Virus record (IMG/VR): IMGVR_UViG_3300032050_013007
Span: 1 to 64,000 of that record
Direction: 5' to 3' (one strand)
Source: a virus
Length of the DNA: 64,000 nucleotides
The position numbers were made by a program, and so were the translations under genes. This document shows, in pieces, positions 17,899 through 27,500 of the stretch. Under the pieces are notes generated by a model. The model did no database searches and was not told where the DNA came from. It saw only the letters and a program-made list of their open reading frames with translations. Within the stretch, counting starts at the first letter, position 1. Every line of letters starts with the position of its first letter.

Positions 17899-20800
17899 TT
17901 ATATATAATTTAAGTTATTTCCTGTGGTGTAGGCTTTTCCGTAATCAAATTGTTGTATTATTACTACATTACCTGTCGATGTACTTGCCGATATTCCGTA
18001 TCCCGCAGTAATTCCTGTTACTCCTAAATTAGTAATTGTTACATTATTGTCACTAGTTGTTGCGGTAATACCATCACCACTTGTAATACCAGTAATACCT
18101 TGTGTTATTTGATTTGTAAATACTAACGTGTTTGTTGCCGCGGATGTTATGGTTATACCAATACCACTAAAATTAAGGTCAGAGTTATTTGAGTTGGCAC
18201 CGAATTGAGTAATTCCTCCAATCTGAATATTTTTAAATATATTCTGTGAGGAGCCCTTATCAATGTTTATTATTGTGGTTAGGAAACTTGTGGTATCTCC
18301 TGACAATCCGTCTGTTGCGGTTATACCTGTAATTCCTTGTTGTTGTGTATTTGTTATAGTTATAAGACCATTGTTATTTGACGATACCGATATTCCGTTT
18401 CCATTGGTTATCGCACTAACAGGTAGATTTTGATATGTTGTTGCAGATATTGTATTTGCGGTTAAACCATCTGTAAAAATGGTCGCCCCTGATACAGTAC
18501 CACCTGTAAAATTAGAACCTGTTGTGCCTGTAAATGATATTGTAAAATTACCATTACTACCTGTGACTGATATGTTATCACCGCCAGTAAGACCACTAAC
18601 AGGTAAATTTTGATATGTTGTTGCAGATATTGTTGTTGCGGTAATGCCATCATTAAATAATTGACCTACTGAAAAAATATTATTTACATTCTTATACGCA
18701 ACATTTGCATATTCCGAGCTTGTTAAATGGTAATATTGACCGGCCGAACCACCTTGTATTCCTGTTAAATCATTGTGGGATTGTACTGTTGTTGGTTGGA
18801 ATACTTGTACGAATGCGCTTTCCACAATACCCGTTGTTGCACTAACTTGTACGATAATTCTTCCTGTTAAAAACGCATGTGATGTTATTAATTCAGGTAA
18901 ATTAGGTTCGGTTGATAATTGGGCTTCGGACACCGTATCGTACTCATCGGTACTCCAAACTTCATATAAATGGTCGTTAACTTCTTGTCCTCTAAAATAC
19001 CAATTGACAAGATATTTTCCTGCAGTTGCTAGTACTTTATCAGTACTTGTATCATAATATAAATTATTTAAAGTATTCGAAGTTGTAGTATAAACCCAAG
19101 TACTTCCACTATGATAGCTTTGGAAAAATACGTCATCTTGACTATTAACGGCAACTAATGATTGTCTGTTTGTCGCATTCCAAGCAATACCTCCCGATAA
19201 AGTTACAACACCTGTTGACCCACTTAGTGCCAATGAAAATCCACTTTCCCTTGCAAATCTGTCAGTTGCGATAATCCTATCATTTAATTTATTTGGTAAA
19301 CCGGCACCTTCATTACCAAAATCTAAAACATGAACAAAATTGTTTGCTCTATAAACAATTAAATATAGAACAATATTACTATCATTAATTGTTGAGTTAT
19401 CGGTCAATACATCATAAACGGGAGAACCACCGTTATAATTTATTACAATATAATTTGTATCGTTATTGGACAACGCTGGTAATCCTCCACTTCCGGTTGT
19501 TGCGGATGTTACTACATAAACCTCAACACTTCCCGTAAATACAGCATTATTATATAATGCAACTTGTGTGGTTGGGAAAGTCATTGTCCCATCATTATTG
19601 TTAATCCATAAATCTGAATTCACAATAACCCCCGCATTATAATTAGGAACATTATAATAAGTTGTTGCCGATATTGTATTGGCGCTTAAACCACCTGTAA
19701 AAATGGTTGCACCTGATACAGTTCCTCCTGTAAAATTAGAACCTGTGGTTCCTGTAAATGATATTGTAAAATTACCGTTGGCTCCCGTTATAGAAATGTT
19801 ATTCCCTTCCGTTAAACCGCTAACAGGTAAATTCTGATATGTTGTTGCTGATATTGTATTGGCGGTTAAACCTCCTGTAAATTGAGTTCCACCTGTTACA
19901 GTACCTCCACTTAATGGTAGGTAATCTCCCGATAAAGAACTACCAGTATAGGCAGATAAACTAATTGTAAATGCGGAGTATTGGTCTTTTCTATTTTGAG
20001 ATAATGTTATCACATCATTATTCAATGAAAAACCTGTAACAAATGTGTCTCCACTTCCACCAATAGATGTTGATAAACCAACTTGTTTTGCGACAATAAT
20101 TACCGAAGGAGAATCAGGTCTTGTCGGTGTTGTTAAACCACTTAATGCGGTTAATTGAACATATTGACTGTCAGATGAAAAATAAAATTCAACATAATCA
20201 CCAGCATTTAACTCAAGTATATAAGAAACAAATGGTAATTGATATACACTGTTAGCAACTAATCCAAGAGTTGATGAACTCCGCTCAACATCTTGTCCAT
20301 TTATTTTGGCCCAAATTGTTACATCGGCCTCCGTCCCTTGTGTTTTTTCTATTTGGGCGGAATATCCAATTTCATAAACACCCGTATTTTGTACTGTGAT
20401 TTTAGTATTATCAACAACACTAATACCATTAGATATTTCAGTTGTATTATATTTCCAAACTGTCGCAATATTCGCACCACTTACAGGTTGGTTTGTTGAG
20501 TCAGAAAAACTTCCGTAATAATTTGCAGAAAAACCGGTTGCGGTTAAACCTGTTACGGTAAATGTTCCTCCTGAATTATTCGTAAATAATATTTCACTTC
20601 CGTTATAAGTACCTCCTGTTACATATACATCAAATCCTGAAGAACCTGATGACCCACCAGTTCCTGCTGAAAATATTAATGTATTATTTGCACCTGAAAT
20701 AATGTTAAGATTGATTCCACTAAAATTAATAAATGTATTTGTGTTGGCGGAGAATTGTGGTGTTCCGTTAATATTAACAGAATGGAATACATGAGATAAA

Positions 20801-23034
20801 TTACCACCATTTCCAAGAAATGTTGTACCTGATATTGCTCCGTCAGCTCTTATAAATGAAGTTATAGTTCCTCCTGAACTAATTCCTTGTATTAGTTGAG
20901 CAACAGTATCGGCACTGGTTGTTCCATTTTTAATAGATATTCCATCTAATGTAGAATTAATTGTGATTTCAGGTTCAGATGAATTAAGATACGCTTGTTG
21001 TAGAGTAGTTGTTCCGATACCTCCAGCAGCACCAACCGTTTCACCAAATTTAGAAACTAAAAAGATTTGAGCTCTTGAGGTATCTGATAAATTATCACAG
21101 GTACTTGTAATACTTAAAATACCTATTAATATTGCGTTATTTGTAAAATTTGGAAAAACCGTAAATGTTTCTGTTTGAATTCCTGCAATTGCGGCGGATA
21201 ATTGATTATATTCTTCTTGCCCATATTGAATCCTAAATTGTCCGTTTTGAAGTAAATAAATTCTTTGGTTGGTTGATTTAACTCCTGATACTGGAGTCAC
21301 TACCCCACCATCGTCCCATTTAGTTGGGTCTATTTGAGTTACATTTGTAACACTACCTCCTGTTTGGGTTCTGTATTGAAATGTACATGGGGATTGACCC
21401 GGAATAGTTACCGCATTTGGTTGCAAAGTATTAACTGAGAAATTAATACCTAAACCATATATAAAACCCGCACTTGTATTAAATGTAAGTCCAGTATTTA
21501 CCGATGGATAAACTCCACCATTTATAAGATTTATTGGTGCAAAAACATCACGAAGCTGTGCAAGTGGAGATAATACAAAATCAGGTTGACTAAAAACAAG
21601 ATTGATTGATGTTTTTTCAGGGTGACCGATTTTACCTAAAAATATATTTTGTCTTCTTTGTTGTTCTGTTAGTGGAGTTGCCTGTTGACCGATTGTTGCC
21701 CCACTTGTTAAATAAACGAATGTCTCAAAGGCAGTGTTTACATAAATGTCAGTATGAGTTCCACCACTATAATCAACATAATAAATTTGAGGTGATAATG
21801 GGTTTGATGTGTCATCAACTATCCATCCTTTAACTCTTGCTACTGAGAATTGTGTTGATGAAACTTTTGATAATCCCGAGAATTCAAAAACACCAGTTGA
21901 GTTGTTAACTGTACTTCTGTCCTGTCCCAAAATCACCCATTGAGCCCCATTACTAACAAGTTGAGCAGCGTTGGTTTCACTTAAAATTAATAAATTTTTA
22001 TCATCAATTTTTTCACTTCCAAAAGGTAAGATTGTTACCGCCCCACCACCATTATTTTTAATCGCAAGTAATCTTCCCTGAACTCCTACAGCAGTTGGTA
22101 ATTGGACATTAAATGTTCCACCAGTAACATCAACCATATAATCAAAATCGGTTACAGTGTATGTACTACTAACTGTTTTTTGAGGAAATGTTATTCCTCC
22201 CGTTGATGTAAGTCCGCTAGTCCTTGTTAGACCTGAAACAAATAAAGTATTTGCACTTAATCCACTTGTAAAATATGTGTTACCTGAGACTGTACCTCCA
22301 CTTAATGGAAGATAATCACCTGATAAAGAACTACCGGTGTATGCCGATAAACTAATTGTAAACGCGGAGTATTGGTCAGTTCTATTTTGAGATAATGTGA
22401 TTATATTATTATTTAAACTAAAACCTGTAACATAAGAATCAGGATAATTTAAATAAGTTGTTGCAGATATTGTAGTTGCGTAGATATTTCCCTCCACCGA
22501 TAAATCGGCATAAATTGAAACATCGTCATTAAATATTGAAGTTGAGGTTACTTGTAATGTGGTTAAATCGGTTTGCCCAAGAACCGATATGTTTTGAAAA
22601 TTAGCGGTATAGGCGGTTAGTGAATTGATATCAACACCTGAATTAAATGATGTAAACCCGCTTACTGTACCACCACTTAATGATAGGAAATAATTAGCCA
22701 AATCTGATGTTCCTGTAAAACTAACAACAACATTACCAGTTGTAGGAGATACGGCAATTCCATCAGTACCTGTCACACTTGTAACTCCTGATGATGGTGT
22801 TGCGGCAGTTACAGGAGCCCAAATGGCATTACCAAACGAATCACAAGTTAAAACATAACCAAGTTGTTCCGTACCGTTTGAATATGTAAAACTATCATTA
22901 ACCGTTAACCCTGATTGAAAAACGGGATTAACAGGGACCGCACCACCAATTCTATAAACTATACCATCACCAAAATTACATTGTAGGACATAATTATATG
23001 AATCTTTAATTAATTGGTCTTTAATATCTGCCAT
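17899..23034 (-). CDS. Long tail-fibre protein with repeated shaft modules
   Basis: The 1711-aa protein begins MADIKDQLIKDSYNYVLQC. It is built of repeated short motifs: LPLSGGTVSGxT, FTGGLSANTISATTYxN, NISITGxNGNFTISFTGTTG and TGITAGDGI. Two regions of about 50 residues near 200-248 and 998-1045, with GFSLNNxxITLSQNR and SLSAYTGSSLSGDY, are near duplicates. A central part (about residues 830-960) looks like a C1q/TNF-like or other globular domain (TGVYEIGYSAQIEKTQG, YVEFYFSSDSQYVQLTALSG). This is typical of a long trimeric fibre that reaches host receptors. A TATTTATT motif lies 29 bases upstream, and the downstream genes down to 14648 are probably in the same late message. Confidence 0.88.
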   Translation of the reverse strand: MADIKDQLIKDSYNYVLQCNFGDGIVYRIGGAVPVNPVFQSGLTVNDSFTYSNGTEQLGYVLTCDSFGNAIWAPVTAATPSSGVTSVTGTDGIAVSPTTGNVVVSFTGTSDLANYFLSLSGGTVSGFTSFNSGVDINSLTAYTANFQNISVLGQTDLTTLQVTSTSIFNDDVSIYADLSVEGNIYATTISATTYLNYPDSYVTGFSLNNNIITLSQNRTDQYSAFTISLSAYTGSSLSGDYLPLSGGTVSGNTYFTSGLSANTLFVSGLTRTSGLTSTGGITFPQKTVSSTYTVTDFDYMVDVTGGTFNVQLPTAVGVQGRLLAIKNNGGGAVTILPFGSEKIDDKNLLILSETNAAQLVSNGAQWVILGQDRSTVNNSTGVFEFSGLSKVSSTQFSVARVKGWIVDDTSNPLSPQIYYVDYSGGTHTDIYVNTAFETFVYLTSGATIGQQATPLTEQQRRQNIFLGKIGHPEKTSINLVFSQPDFVLSPLAQLRDVFAPINLINGGVYPSVNTGLTFNTSAGFIYGLGINFSVNTLQPNAVTIPGQSPCTFQYRTQTGGSVTNVTQIDPTKWDDGGVVTPVSGVKSTNQRIYLLQNGQFRIQYGQEEYNQLSAAIAGIQTETFTVFPNFTNNAILIGILSITSTCDNLSDTSRAQIFLVSKFGETVGAAGGIGTTTLQQAYLNSSEPEITINSTLDGISIKNGTTSADTVAQLIQGISSGGTITSFIRADGAISGTTFLGNGGNLSHVFHSVNINGTPQFSANTNTFINFSGINLNIISGANNTLIFSAGTGGSSGSSGFDVYVTGGTYNGSEILFTNNSGGTFTVTGLTATGFSANYYGSFSDSTNQPVSGANIATVWKYNTTEISNGISVVDNTKITVQNTGVYEIGYSAQIEKTQGTEADVTIWAKINGQDVERSSSTLGLVANSVYQLPFVSYILELNAGDYVEFYFSSDSQYVQLTALSGLTTPTRPDSPSVIIVAKQVGLSTSIGGSGDTFVTGFSLNNDVITLSQNRKDQYSAFTISLSAYTGSSLSGDYLPLSGGTVTGGTQFTGGLTANTISATTYQNLPVSGLTEGNNISITGANGNFTISFTGTTGSNFTGGTVSGATIFTGGLSANTISATTYYNVPNYNAGVIVNSDLWINNNDGTMTFPTTQVALYNNAVFTGSVEVYVVTSATTGSGGLPALSNNDTNYIVINYNGGSPVYDVLTDNSTINDSNIVLYLIVYRANNFVHVLDFGNEGAGLPNKLNDRIIATDRFARESGFSLALSGSTGVVTLSGGIAWNATNRQSLVAVNSQDDVFFQSYHSGSTWVYTTTSNTLNNLYYDTSTDKVLATAGKYLVNWYFRGQEVNDHLYEVWSTDEYDTVSEAQLSTEPNLPELITSHAFLTGRIIVQVSATTGIVESAFVQVFQPTTVQSHNDLTGIQGGSAGQYYHLTSSEYANVAYKNVNNIFSVGQLFNDGITATTISATTYQNLPVSGLTGGDNISVTGSNGNFTISFTGTTGSNFTGGTVSGATIFTDGLTANTISATTYQNLPVSAITNGNGISVSSNNNGLITITNTQQQGITGITATDGLSGDTTSFLTTIINIDKGSSQNIFKNIQIGGITQFGANSNNSDLNFSGIGITITSAATNTLVFTNQITQGITGITSGDGITATTSDNNVTITNLGVTGITAGYGISASTSTGNVVIIQQFDYGKAYTTGNNLNYI
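18464..18633 (-). repeat. Dispersed repeat in fibre gene (partner 19688-19857)
   Basis: About 170 bases here match 19688-19857 closely by eye. Both encode the module from the SATTY motif through NGNFTISFTGTTG to the next SGLSAN/DGLTAN motif. Third-position differences indicate an older duplication followed by drift. Confidence 0.7.
19901..20040 (-). repeat. Dispersed repeat in fibre gene (partner 22292-22431)
   Basis: These 140 bases align without gaps to 22292-22431 within the same gene. They encode the GFSLNN...SLSAYTG...LPLSGGT module. The copies are about 2.4 kb apart and could recombine to delete or duplicate the stretch of shaft between them. Confidence 0.75.
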
Positions 23035-23063
23035 TATTTAATTTTACAAATTTTGTAGTACTA

Positions 23064-23070
23064 ATAAATA
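23064..23070 (-). promoter_or_regulatory. Putative late promoter motif TATTTAT
   Basis: TATTTAT lies on the minus strand 29 bases upstream of the long fibre gene start at 23034, in the short gap before 23079. It has the same core as the other candidate late promoters but ends TTAG instead of A. Confidence 0.35.
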
Positions 23071-23078
23071 GTGATAAA

Positions 23079-23576
23079 TTAGATTCCAGGAGGACAAACT
23101 CCATTAACACAATTACCCAAAATTGTAATAGTCAAAATTGGGTCATCTGTGGTCGGGGTATTACCACATCTTTCTAATATATTACCAGCAGTAACTGAAC
23201 GAGCAATTAGTATACCGTCACATCTAATATAAGTAATATCTATATCACTACCTGACGCAGTATTATCAAACTGAATACAGAAACAATTTTGGTTTGCTTC
23301 AGGTGTTGGGGTTGGGGTTGGTGTATACGAAGGTGTTATAGTCACACTTGGTGTTGGTAACAAACATCCAATATTATAAAATAATTCACACCCGTTTGCA
23401 TCTATTAGTTTAACTATAACTGACGGAGCTCCGGTTAAACCAATCGGTAAATCAATATATAATGGAAAAACTGAAACTCCAGTTGCCGCCGAATAACAAT
23501 AAGTTATTGTCGTATCACAAACATAAACATCATAAGGCGCGACTCCTGTTACATTATTTATTTCTATAACTTGCAT
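23079..23576 (-). CDS. Fibre-module protein with Thr-Pro linker and paired cysteines
   Basis: The protein has 165 residues. An N-terminal beta-rich domain (about 1-72, with YDVYVCDTTITYCYS and NGCELFYNIGC) is joined by a linker TPSYTPTPTPTPEAN (about 78-95) to a second small domain with CFCIQFDN, IRCDGILIARS and CVNGVCPPGI. The second domain resembles a segment of the 2671-aa protein (CNCVRFFNTGS...VSVGSCDVNGCP), so the two share a module. The cysteines may form disulphides or bind metal in the virion. Upstream is a TATTTATA motif at 28 bases. No enzymatic motif is visible. Confidence 0.65.
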   Translation of the reverse strand: MQVIEINNVTGVAPYDVYVCDTTITYCYSAATGVSVFPLYIDLPIGLTGAPSVIVKLIDANGCELFYNIGCLLPTPSVTITPSYTPTPTPTPEANQNCFCIQFDNTASGSDIDITYIRCDGILIARSVTAGNILERCGNTPTTDDPILTITILGNCVNGVCPPGI

Positions 23577-23604
23577 TACTATAAAATAATTCTTTTGTTT
23601 TCAG

Positions 23605-23612
23605 TATAAATA
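23605..23612 (-). promoter_or_regulatory. Putative late promoter motif TATTTATA
   Basis: Reads towards the minus-strand gene starting at 23576 with a 28-base gap. On the plus strand the same bases are TATAAATA (T4 late consensus) 41 bases upstream of the ATG at 23654, so it may serve either direction in this divergent 77-base interval. Confidence 0.4.
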
Positions 23613-23641
23613 GAAAAACTTTAACTTTATTCTTTTTGGCT

Positions 23642-23649
23642 TATTTATA
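23642..23649 (+). promoter_or_regulatory. Putative late promoter motif TATTTATA, 4 bases from ATG
   Basis: TATTTATA lies on the plus strand directly before the gene starting at 23654. If transcription begins where it does at T4 late promoters, the message would start at or next to the ATG (leaderless). On the minus strand it reads TATAAATA, 65 bases from the divergent start at 23576. Confidence 0.4.
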
Positions 23650-23653
23650 TTAA

Positions 23654-24001
23654 ATGGCAACAATATGTTACTCGTGGGACGACGCTCCTTTTAAATGGTT
23701 AGAAACTCCTTTCACTTGGGCTGAAGGTTGTGTAATTGAAAAACTTATTGTTGGAGGTGCTGGTGGTATGCAATCCATCAGACGATTTAGAGAAAGAGTA
23801 AAACAACTATCGGACGAGGATAAAAAAGTTCTTATAAATCTTTTTATAAGATTAGAGGTTGACGAAATTGTTTTTGAAAGAAGAGTTAATAAAAATAAAA
23901 ACACTAAAGTTAAATTAAGATTAAAAGATATTGAAGTAACCAAAGGGATTCAAAAAAATATCAAAGTCAATGTAAATTTAAAAGATAAAGATATTTATTA
24001 A
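23654..24001 (+). CDS. Small structural-type protein of an inserted plus-strand cassette
   Basis: The 115-aa protein starts MATICYSWDDAPFKWLETPF, a pattern of spaced Trp residues. It has a helical middle (IRRFRERVKQLSDEDKKVLI) and a very basic C-terminal third with alternating Lys and Val/Leu, ending NVNLKDKDIY. The gene runs opposite to the fibre genes on both sides, has its own upstream motif and shares a terminator with the gene behind it. I do not recognise the family. Trp-spaced N-termini of this kind occur in small phage tail proteins, so an assembly or tail role is possible. Confidence 0.65.
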   Translation: MATICYSWDDAPFKWLETPFTWAEGCVIEKLIVGGAGGMQSIRRFRERVKQLSDEDKKVLINLFIRLEVDEIVFERRVNKNKNTKVKLRLKDIEVTKGIQKNIKVNVNLKDKDIY

Positions 24002-24002
24002 T

Positions 24003-24467
24003 ATGATTTACAATTTATACACAGATAAACCTAATAAGTTCAATTGTAATATTGAAATTGAAGGAACTTCTTTATCTAAATCTAGAGTTAGATTAGTTGT
24101 TGAAACTGAAGATATGTCGTATATGTTTAACGGCAGAATAGAAAATAATGGTCTTTGTGAGGTTAATATTCCAAAAACCAAACATTTTTTACCTGAGGGT
24201 TCTCAAGGTCTAATGAGGCTTGAGGTTATTGCCGACGATGTATATTTTGAACCTTGGTCATCACAATTCAACGTTAAAACAAATAAAAAAGTAAATGTGG
24301 TAGTTTCTGAACAAGTGGAAGAAAAACCAAAGTTAAGAGTTCAAGTAATGGAACAACCACAAGAAGAACCAAAACCAAGAATTGTAGAGACCAAAAAATC
24401 TCAACCAAATCCCCCAAAAAAGGTTGAGATTACAAAAGAACAATTACTCAGAAGATTGAGTCGATAA
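24003..24467 (+). CDS. Unknown protein with beta domain and Pro/Glu/Lys-rich tail
   Basis: The 154-aa protein has a beta-rich N-terminal domain (about 1-95: FNCNIEIEGTSLSKSRVRLV, SYMFNGRIENNGLCEVNIP, MRLEVIADDVYFEPW). A disordered tail rich in Glu, Pro, Lys and Gln ends in a helix KVEITKEQLLRRLSR. The start is one base after the stop of 23654-24001, so the pair is translated together. It is followed directly by a strong bidirectional terminator. The domain-plus-tail shape would suit a scaffold or assembly factor, but that is a guess; the family is not recognised. Confidence 0.65.
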   Translation: MIYNLYTDKPNKFNCNIEIEGTSLSKSRVRLVVETEDMSYMFNGRIENNGLCEVNIPKTKHFLPEGSQGLMRLEVIADDVYFEPWSSQFNVKTNKKVNVVVSEQVEEKPKLRVQVMEQPQEEPKPRIVETKKSQPNPPKKVEITKEQLLRRLSR

Positions 24468-24469
24468 AT

Positions 24470-24499
24470 AAAAAACCCTCAAATGTGAGGGTTTTTTTT
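24470..24499. terminator. Bidirectional intrinsic terminator
   Basis: The stem CCCTCA/TGAGGG (24476-24481 with 24486-24491) has a 4-base loop. It is flanked by six A residues on the left and eight T residues on the right, so it works on both strands. It separates the convergent genes ending at 24467 (plus) and 24515 (minus). Confidence 0.9.
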
Positions 24500-24514
24500 A
24501 TGCTAATATTTTTA

Positions 24515-27500
24515 TTAGATACCTGGACCGGTGGAACAATCTGATGGGAATAACGGACCAAAAGAATTACTCGGCTTTAACTCACATGTTGTCGTACATG
24601 AGAAATATATTCCAGTACCAGCTAATAAATCGTAATCTGTCACAAACAGTAACTGCGGATTATTGAATGGATACGCGCAAACACAGTTTGGTTGAGCGTA
24701 AACTCTAGTTGATGGGGTTTGATATAAATCAATTATACCCGTAGGATATCCTGTGGCATACTGTACTTGAGCTTGGTTAGCACCAGCACACCACCAAGCC
24801 TCCCAACATGGAAGTAATAATGCTGCCCCTGGGAATGATTTACAGGCGAATGTGGTACCATTAATTGGATTTATAATACTAATACCTGTAAATCCACTAA
24901 TATATTGAGCGGGAGATAAATTACATTCAGGGGTTTTTGTTGGGGTATTTGTTGGAGTCTTAGTAATAGTTTTAGTCGGTGTTTGAGTTCTTGTTACGGT
25001 TGGTGTTTTAGTATTTGTTGGTGTTACGGTTGGTGTTTTAGTATTTGTTAATGTTACGGTTGGTGTTTTAGTATTTGTAGGTGTAATTGTTTTAGTAGGT
25101 GTTATTGTTTTAGTTACTGTGTTGGTTGGGGTGTTAGTTTGTGTTGGTGTTTGTGTTGGGGTAGAGCTTGAACATATACAACCCGGGTTACTTGTTATAG
25201 TACCCGAAACACCAGTTGTTCTAACCACACTACTTGCACAACTAACAGTGTATGATTCAGTTCCTGTTAAAGACACAGAACCAGTACTACTATCACAATA
25301 TACAATTTCAAAAGTTTGTGGTTGAGATGAGCCTCCAGCGTATAGATACCAAGTTGTACAACAAACGCTTGTCTTAGTAGGTGTTGGGGTTTTAGTCTTA
25401 GTAGGCGTGATAGTAGGTGTTTTAGTTATTGTGTTTGAAGGTGTAATACTTACACTTATTGATGGTGTTTGTGTTTTAGTTGGAGTTTGTGTTTTAGTAA
25501 TAGTAACACTTGGTGTTATTGAGTTTGTAGGGGTATATGTTGGTGTTGGGGTTTTGGTCGCCGCTATAGATTTTGTTAAAGTCTGAGTGATTGTATTAGT
25601 TGGAGTTAAAGTTTTTGTAGGCTCAATAGTCTTAGTTGGAGTTTTTGTCACCATTGGAGTTGAGGTCGTTGTTTTTGTTGGTGTTATAGTATTTGTTGGA
25701 GTTTTTGTCACCTCAACACTATTTGTTGGAGTTTTAGTCACAGTTGGGGTTGATGCCATTGATTTTGTAGGGGTTATGGTGTTTGTTGGAGTGTTTGTTG
25801 GTTCAATAGTCTTAGTTGGAGTTTTTGTTGGCGTTGGGGTTTTAGTACCTGTATTGGTTGGTGTTGGACTTTCCGGTGCTCTTTCTGGAATATTTGTTTT
25901 AGTTACAGTTGGGGTTATGGTATTTGTTGGGGTTAAAGTTGGGGTTTTGGTTGGAGTTTTAGTTTGAGTTTTTGTTGGTTCAGGAGTATTTGTTTGTGTT
26001 TTAGTTTGAGTTAATGTTACAGTATTTGTTGGGGTTTTAGTAATTGTTGGCGTTGGTGTGTTAGTTAATCCAATTGTTAATGTTGGTGTGTGACTAGATG
26101 TATTTGTAACTGTAGTTGTGGGAGAAGGTAATGGTGTTTTGTCCGGCGTTTTTGTGGGGTCCAGTGTTCTTGTTACTGTTTTAGTTATCGTTACTGTTTG
26201 AGTTAAAGTTGGTGTTGAAGCCGGTGTTTTAGCAGGTGTCTTGGTTGGTGCAGGTGAGATTGCAATTGGTTCATAAGGAATGTAAGTAGGTGTTGGTGTG
26301 TTTGTTTGTGTTGGTGTTTTTGTTTGTGTTTTAGTTGGCTCAACTGTAGTTGTTTGAGTTGTCGTAGCCGTTGGTGTCTTGGTATTTGTTGGAGTAACTG
26401 TCGGTGTTTTTGTTTGAGTATTTGTAGGTTCCGCGGTACTTGTTTGAGTTTTAGTAACTGTTGGTGTTTTAGTAACTGTTGGTGTGACTGTTGGTGTTAT
26501 ATCATTTGTTCTTGTTATAGTGTTAGTAATAGTTTGAGTTGGGGTTTGATTTGGGGTTTTAGTGTTAGTAGGAGTTTGAGTATTAGTCTGAGTATTAGTT
26601 TGAGTTACGGTAGATGTTATTGTCATTGTTGGGGTAGGGGTTGGAGTCGTAGGTATTACTACAAATTCAAAGTCGCTTGGTGTACAAGCAGATACCTTAC
26701 AATCAGGACAATCAGGATTAAACATCCTAAACTGAGTTGACCTTAACTGAAAATTGTGTTTTACTTCCGGTGCTGATAGTGGCTCAACGTAAAATCTAAA
26801 CTGTGATATACCACCCTCAAAGGTACCTGCAAAATTTTGTTCAAGTAATATATTTGTCGTTAACCCACTTAAAGTTGTACCTGTTAAATCTACAGTAGGT
26901 AAACATTCGGGGTCTTGTTGGTAGGGGCCTGTTTTTCCACTACAACTAATAAATGTTAGGTTTTCTCTCAGACCTTGTGTACCTCCACCCCACGACATGT
27001 TAAAAGGAACGCCAATTTGTTTTTCTTTATCGGTATTTAAGGCTCTTGGAATTATCTCTTCAAAATCCTCAATCGTGTAGAATATTCTACCGTTTATATA
27101 AATTTTTAATCTACCTTTTCTATAATGTTCATCAATTAACCACTTTTCATTAAGTTGTACAATTTCAACTTCTAAATCTTCAGTTCCTCTTGTATATGGT
27201 GGGGAAATTAACGCCACTGAATTATTTGCAAGTGACTGTAAAAGTTGTTTTTCAGTAATATCACCTAAACCGCCTCTATAATATAAATCACACACATCTA
27301 ACCAAGTGTATCTTTCCCAAACAAAGTCAACTTGGAACCAATGTTCTTCATCAAGATACGCCGGATTAATCGATTCACAATATGGATAAATTGGTGGTGA
27401 ACAGTAATCGATAACCGTGTATCCTGTTGTGTATGAAACACCAGAATTAGAACAAGTTCCAGTTGTTTCACAACCACCGGTAAATCTTAAAACACGAACC

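Noticed and set aside
25587-25967. Plus-strand open frame reading VGVLVGVGVFV-type repeats
   Set aside because: It is the antisense of the Thr-Pro repeats of the giant protein; the repeat keeps several frames open. The same holds for 25119-25325, 26306-26740 and 29085-29453.
26306-26740. Cys/Trp-rich plus-strand open frame
   Set aside because: The strange composition comes from the repeat DNA read in a shifted frame opposite a clear coding region.
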